A stretch of DNA of 64,000 bases from Symbiodinium natans (lineage: Eukaryota > Sar > Dinophyceae > Suessiales > Symbiodiniaceae): positions 62,001-126,000 of the forward strand of contig CAJNDS010002641.1 in assembly GCA_905221605.1 (NCBI GenBank), given 5' to 3'. The position numbers and the translations under genes are program-made. Position 1 is the first letter of the stretch. Each line of letters opens with the position of its first letter. The notes under the pieces are model-generated. The model was not told where the DNA came from and ran no database searches. It saw only the letters and a program-made list of their open reading frames with translations. Shown here in pieces: positions 58,908 to 64,000 of this stretch.

Positions 58908-61086
58908 GCCTGACACCACCGAGAAGCGTGGTGCAGCGCTGATGCACAGAGCCGTCGCCACCACCTGGGAGCTTAACAAGACCCCTCGCTGCCAGCCTGA
59001 ATGTGCTTCATGGCCCCTCCAGGTGCGGAGTGCACGCCAGCAGCCAGGAGGCGCTAAAGGCAGCACCTTGGGGTCTGGGAGCACAGTCATGAAGCCGTCC
59101 CTCAGTGAAAACTCTGTCTAGCGCATCAAGTGAAGACTATGGCGGAGCCGGTACATCGAGTGGGGATTTTACGAAGGAAGATCCGGACGTGGATACCCGA
59201 ATGTGAACTGGAGTTACGTCAGTTTCATGGATGGTTGGCAAAACCCTTGGAGACCATGATGTGCGTGTATAGCTGCAGTTTTTCGCAGGTCGAGCCACCG
59301 CAGTGAACTTGGCTTCCGAGAGCTCCAAAACAAGATTTCCGCCTGTGTACAATGTTCCTCTGATCTTGCGCTGATATTGGCGAGGATAGGGCTATCGGAA
59401 AGCGACTTAAGGGGCAACCTGTTCGGTGTGGGATCGCAACCTAAGGGATTCTCGTAATCTCTATACGAGGGTGGCCACTCTCTTGACAACGGGTTGGCCT
59501 CGGGAGCCGACCCGTTGATGGCTATCAGCTGCACATCAACATATAAACCTACACCTGTTTGTAGGCACCGAGATTCTCCTTTTGGCCATGAGCTACAACC
59601 GGGCAAGCTCGTCCATAACGGAATCTGGATTCTACCACTGTTTGCAGACTAAGCTCCAAAAGCCCGGAGGCGACCATCCAGCGCTCCTGCTTACACCGCG
59701 GCCTTCGTGTGGCAAGGACTTCCGTGACCTTCGCCAGGGGCTGAGAGAGGGAACTGTGGCCTTGGCTTTCCCCTCTATCCTTCTGCTAGTTCCTTGACAA
59801 GTGCTTCTTCTTGGGGGGGGCTACCAAATATCAGCTCCCCTATGATACCACCCCAGTAAGGGGAACATACTTCAGGAAGAAGACTGTCTGCGTGTTTGTC
59901 TGTTTCTATGCAATCCTGTCTGACCATGTACGTACTTCCATGCATACTCCCCATCCCATATATGTGTACATGTATATATATATATATATGTCGGTGTTTT
60001 CATGTAGATGTGTAGAAATAAAGAACAGTGTGTGTGTAAGTAAGGAAGTAGGTAGGTAGGTAGGCAGGCAGGTAGGTAGGTAGAGCACCCTAAGCTCTGC
60101 CAAAAGTGTGCCTTGAAACCATCGCGATGTGAAAGAGTACCTCTACCACCCTTCGACAAATTCTCGGTTCGGGGTTTAGGTTTCGGGGTCTTCGCTGAAA
60201 CGCTAGAGCGGACTTGGTGCTTTGCCGAGGCTCGAGCCGCACGCCCCCGGTAGAGGGGAAGCCTTGCGAGCGGATCTCCCGAGGACGCATCCTCCTCATA
60301 TCTGTGTTCGGGGCTCTTGGGTTGAGGAGTTTTGGGGGTTTCCATTTGTAAGGCCTTGAAGCTTCGACGAGGGCTTGTGAAGAAACAAGTTTCGCCTGAG
60401 CCCCAAGAGGGCAAGGGATCGTGGGGCCATTGGGGCCTGGGCCGAAACCTGCACTTGGAGGAGTATCGCGCAGCTTCTCGGAGGCCTCGGCATCGACGAA
60501 AGCTGAGAGCTGCCTACGCCGGGCCCTAAGTGGTCGCTTTCGCTCTTAATTAGGGTACCCCCTTCGATTGGTTGAGGTTTCTGGGATGAGGGTTTAGGGT
60601 TCGGGGTTCACGGTCCTAGGATGGGCGTAGGGCCTCACGTTCAAGGGTTTAGGGTCTGCTTTGGCGATGGTCCGCAAAAGATTTAGAATCAGTTATGTGT
60701 TGTTGTTGGCCAGCAGCTGGAGAGGGCTGAGAATTTTCCAGGTTCAGAGCTTGTAGGTCGGGATGTTGATCCGATTCTGTGGGATGCCGTGGGTTTTAGC
60801 ACCAAACATCCGAGGTTCGAGTGCTTCTGTGGACTCGATCCTGCTAAAGCCCCGCGCCCAGCGGCCGCGGGCCGTCAAGCTCCCGGAGGGTGCCTGCAAA
60901 AGCTACAGCTACTGGGCTTGACGGTTGTTGTTGCGGGGGGAACCTGCCAGCCCACGCCCTTGCACGCAAGGTGCGCGCAGCCTGCACCAGTCTTCCGACC
61001 TGCTGCGCCTGGGCCTCTCACCGCAGTGGAAGCCTGGGCGTCTTGAGGCGCTGTTTGCATCAGGTGGCTGGGCGGCCCACAGTGTC
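58908..61086. other. No confirmed gene before the telomere array
   Basis: Open frames without support: minus 59214-59606 (130 codons), and plus near 60395-60505 ending GAWAETCTWRSIAQLL...IDES before a TGA, which could be a last exon. TATG/TAGG microsatellites lie at 59963-60080. G-rich telomere-like words at 60580-60655 increase toward the array. Confidence 0.4.
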
Positions 61087-61239
61087 AGGGTTTAGGGTTT
61101 TGGGGTTTTGGGCTTAGCCCTAAACCCTAAACCCTAAACCCTAAACCCTAAACCCTAAACCCTAAACCCTAAACCCTAAACCCTAAACCCTAAACCCTAA
61201 ACCCTAAACCCTAAACCCTAAACCCTAAACCCTAAACCC
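61087..61239. repeat. Telomere array: short G-rich arm then about 17 perfect CCCTAAA units
   Basis: 61118-61239 is an unbroken CCCTAAA array (about 122 bases). Just left of it, 61087-61117 has TTTAGGG-type words on the same strand (gggtttagggttttgggg), so the two arms meet head to head. The array's right end passes into the SL sequence, with the last CC shared. Confidence 0.97.
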
Positions 61240-61258
61240 GTAGCCATTTTGGCTCAAG
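61238..61258 (+). other. Dinoflagellate spliced-leader sequence (relict, not an SL RNA gene)
   Basis: All 21 bases after the variable first position of the dinoflagellate spliced leader are present: CCGTAGCC, ATTTT, GGCTCAAG. An SL RNA gene would continue with a GT donor and a short intron; here CAAG is followed by CATGTAGG, so this is the SL as found on a mature trans-spliced mRNA, copied back into DNA. Confidence 0.9.
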
Positions 61259-61313
61259 CATGTAGGGGCGGTGGGAGGGGGCTTGGGCGGGAGGGCGGGC
61301 CGCGGTCGCGCGT

Positions 61314-62884
61314 GTGCTGAGGCCTCTGAATGCCCACAAGCTCTGGCTTGTCAGGTCTTCCAGAAGCCTGAGTACATCAGATTGCTGTGAAGGTGCACTT
61401 CCTGAAGCTCTTCGTCTACTGGCCCTCCCGAAGCTCTCTGTCTGCTCCTGGCTTGCGCTGCGTTGCTTGCGCTGTTCAGTTGTTGCTGTGGGGGGGTGGG
61501 TGGGAGTGAGGGGTGGGATGTCGAGCGGGAGCGGCATACCCCATGCGTGGGGGAGCGCGAGCCCCGGACATCTCACCCCCGTTTGTGTGCCCGCAAAGCG
61601 GACATGCGCGTGGTGTTCTTGCAGGTTCCCTCTGCTGTACGCCGCGATTCGGGAAGACCCGCCAGTGGTGTACAGCGTGTGCTGCAAATTCTTGCTGCTG
61701 AAGAATATTTGTCGTGTCTTTTGCCAAGACCCAAGCCTCGAAACTGGAGCTGGACTTGAGACTGCGATTGTGCTGGGAATGCTCTTCCAGCTCCTTTTCC
61801 TTGACTGGAAGCAGGCCTTCGATAAAGTTGACCACTCCGCCATGATGATCGCTCTTAGGCGAATTGGATTACACAGTCAATACCTCGAAGTAATCCGAGA
61901 CTTGTATGATTCCCCCTCCTTTTGTACAAAGGGCACACAAGGTGACCTTTCATGGGGTACTCCGCACACTGGCATCCGACAGGGATGCCCACTAAGCCCT
62001 TACCTATTTGTAATGGTTATGAGTGTCATGTTCGATGACGTAGATAGACGGCTTCGCACACAAGGTACTCCGCAAAATTCTTGGTCAGTAGGCAAACCTG
62101 TATATGATCTAGAATACGCCGATGACACCATGCTTATTGGCGTTACCCCTACCCAGCTTGAAGACATGCTCTGTTCTGTTCAAGTAGAGGCATCTCTTTA
62201 TGGTCTTAGCCTAAATTTCGACAAAACCGAGCTACTCCGCCACCCTAACCACCCCGCCACAATCAAATTCGCCAATGGCCGCAACGTACCAGTTACAGAG
62301 TCCGTCAAATACCTCGGTTCCCAGGTAACATGGGAAAAACCGACCAAAGCAGCCTTGCAAGCCAGAGCCCAACAAGCGCATGTTTCGTTCCTTAAACTTC
62401 AACACGTATGGCAAAGCAAACTTTCCTGGAAAGTTAAATCTAGGATCTTCTATTCCTGTATAGTGCCCTCATACCTCCATGGACTCTCCACCCTCACCCT
62501 AGAAAAGACCCACTTCAAAACTATCGATGGATGGTACTTCAGATACCTCAGAAGAGCCCTGAAATCAAATCCTCATATTACTCCAGGATTTCCAATAAGA
62601 GAGTTTGGAAATGCGCTGGTAGGCCAATATTGCCATCTCAAACCTTTCTGTCCAGTCAATTTAAACTTCTCACCCAATCAATTACCACTCCGCCAGACAA
62701 GCCGCAGCACCACGTAGTCTTTTCCCCCGGATATAAGGATAGAATTAAGTTCACTAAGTCCAAATCTCGCGGACACCCCGCAAGGTATTGGTTTGAACTG
62801 GTTTCCTCAGAAGCAATACGCTACCTCAACCACCACATAGACCACTCCGCTCCCCCAAGAACGGAAGGCTACAGAAGAGACTAA
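61314..62884 (+). pseudogene. LINE-type reverse transcriptase, N-truncated and frame-broken
   Basis: From about 61794 the frame shows RT motifs: FLDWKQAFDKVDH (motif A, catalytic Asp at residue 164 of the open frame), GIRQGCPLSPYLF (B), EYADDTMLI (C, YADD with both Asp), LSLNFDKTELL (D) and VKYLGSQVTW (E). The finger motifs normally found before motif A are missing. The frame shifts at about 62570: the first frame runs on to 62717, while the C-terminal thumb-like part (SRISNKRVWKCAGRP...) continues in another frame to the stop at 62884. The open frame at 61314 begins with GTG, not ATG. Catalytic residues are intact but the gene as a whole is dead. The clade within LINE-like elements cannot be fixed by eye. 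Confidence 0.85.
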
Positions 62885-62994
62885 GACCTAGACCCCTCCT
62901 TCGGTGATCGCCTGACGACTGCGCCAACGCGCGCCCCGACGCTTTTCCCGCTGTACCAAAAGACAGTTGGATGCGCGTGGCAAGCATAAAAAAA

Positions 62995-63040
62995 CCCTAA
63001 ACCCTAAACCCTAAACCCTAAGCCCTAAGCCCTAAACCCT
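62995..63040. repeat. Telomere-type repeats right of the retroelement
   Basis: About six heptads, first perfect CCCTAAA, then CCCTAAG variants, decaying to the right. Same orientation as the array at 61118. Confidence 0.95.
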
Positions 63041-63695
63041 GAACCTCAAAGCCTACAGCCAAGGAGACCCCAACTTCGCACCCTGTACTCCGATTGGGTA
63101 TCTAGTTGATGTGGGAGGGCTGCCTGCCCAGGGCCCCCAAACCTGAATTTCCCAAGCCCCAAATCCCAAGTCTTAAGTCCTGAGCCCCAAAATCTTCAAC
63201 CCAGGGTCGACTTCGCCTTCAAGTTGCCTCTTCCCAGCGAAAGCCCTGCAGCGCAAGAGTGGACAAAGCGGCCCGGCTGGCTTTCGGTCTCTTTGGGGGC
63301 GTGTTCGTTCTTAGCTTGGGCGTCTTAACTTGAGCTTCAGGCTTTTTGACCCTAGGGTCTTAGGAGGGGCTTAGGGTTTCAGGCTCGAGGCCACAGGCTA
63401 GATGATGGGACCGCAGCCTTTTGGACGCCCACGCCCTTGCAAGCCCCCGAGTTGACCCCGGAGACTTCAAGGGGCCACTGAACTCCACATCCTTAACCCT
63501 TAACCCCTAACCCCTAAGCCCTAAAGCCTAAACCCTAAACCCCCTTTGATTCTTGGATTCTTGGTGGTGCCCTCTTTATTGAAGGGGTGGGGGACTCTAT
63601 GGTGCCAAGTACTTCCATACCCACCGTACACCTCATTAGTGACCTTAGAGGGTTGTTTGTATGTATGCGCAGGTATATGTTTTTTTTTCCATGTA
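63041..63695. other. No gene; degenerate telomere-like words
   Basis: C-rich words at 63128-63200 and 63490-63543, G-rich ones at 63350-63380. No exon recognised. Confidence 0.5.

Positions 63696-64000
<305 letters not shown>

Larger units (their letters stand above)
61238..62994 (+). mobile_element. SL-headed LINE-type retroelement embedded in telomere repeats
   Basis: Left edge: telomere array joined directly to the SL. Body: about 500 bases without a recognised domain, then a reverse-transcriptase region. Right edge: 62988-62994 is A7, joined directly to CCCTAAA repeats. A 3' A-tail and a 5' SL are what a reverse-transcribed, trans-spliced, polyadenylated RNA would leave. The orientation (sense strand, A-tail, then CCCTAAA) is what priming from a G-rich telomeric 3' end would give. 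No endonuclease domain or target-site duplication is visible. Confidence 0.8.

Noticed and set aside
61238-61300. SL RNA gene
   Set aside because: The SL core is not followed by a GT donor or the short SL RNA intron; it continues as CATGTAGG.

Overview
The window looks like nuclear DNA of a dinoflagellate. Three things in the sequence say so: a complete copy of the dinoflagellate spliced-leader (SL) sequence at 61238-61258, plant-type telomere heptads (CCCTAAA/TTTAGGG) both as a clean array and as degenerate words throughout, and spliced genes whose reading frames force many GC and some GA intron donors. Every gene I can support is on the + strand, which fits the unidirectional gene blocks of dinoflagellates. 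Most genes are chopped into exons of 30-105 bases, so the long open frames miss them. I placed exons by hand from protein-family similarity and splice phase, so outer ends and a few junctions are approximate.

Layout. 118-670 and 13089-13314 hold the C-terminal half of an adenylate kinase whose exons join in frame across a 12.4-kb intron. Inside that intron lie two tandem copies (2318-4314, 4315-6911) of a cassette with an intronless SHIPPO-motif/protein-kinase gene, and then a phosphoenolpyruvate mutase gene (7075-12230; phosphonate synthesis). 13315-17530 is unresolved. SRP9 (17531-19333) follows, then an intronless TPR-DnaJ co-chaperone (20950-22821), a spliced histone H2B variant with a long basic tail (25205-29852), an unidentified helical protein (about 30831-31740) and a SET-domain (LSMT-like) methyltransferase (32759-37384). 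A third kinase cassette is at 37577-40211. From 40819 to 57926 there is a train of coiled-coil exons, interrupted by a two-exon Arf/Arl/Sar-type GTPase (50668-51407). A small membrane-protein gene starts at 58108.

The right end (61087-63040) is the most unusual part. A telomere array of about 17 heptads runs directly into the SL sequence, followed by a reverse-transcriptase retroelement that ends in A7 and then directly in more CCCTAAA repeats. It looks like a trans-spliced LINE-type transcript copied into, or onto, a telomere.

A second pattern runs through the whole window. Many introns carry G-rich TTTAGGG-like words near the 5' end and C-rich CCCTAAA-like words near the 3' end, so the two arms could pair. 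The exon junctions are often short direct repeats of the form AG|G. Together these suggest transposon-like (introner-like) introns with telomere-like inverted termini. The genes form no pathway: the set mixes housekeeping (adenylate kinase, SRP9, H2B, DnaJ, Arl) with phosphonate metabolism and a dispersed kinase family.
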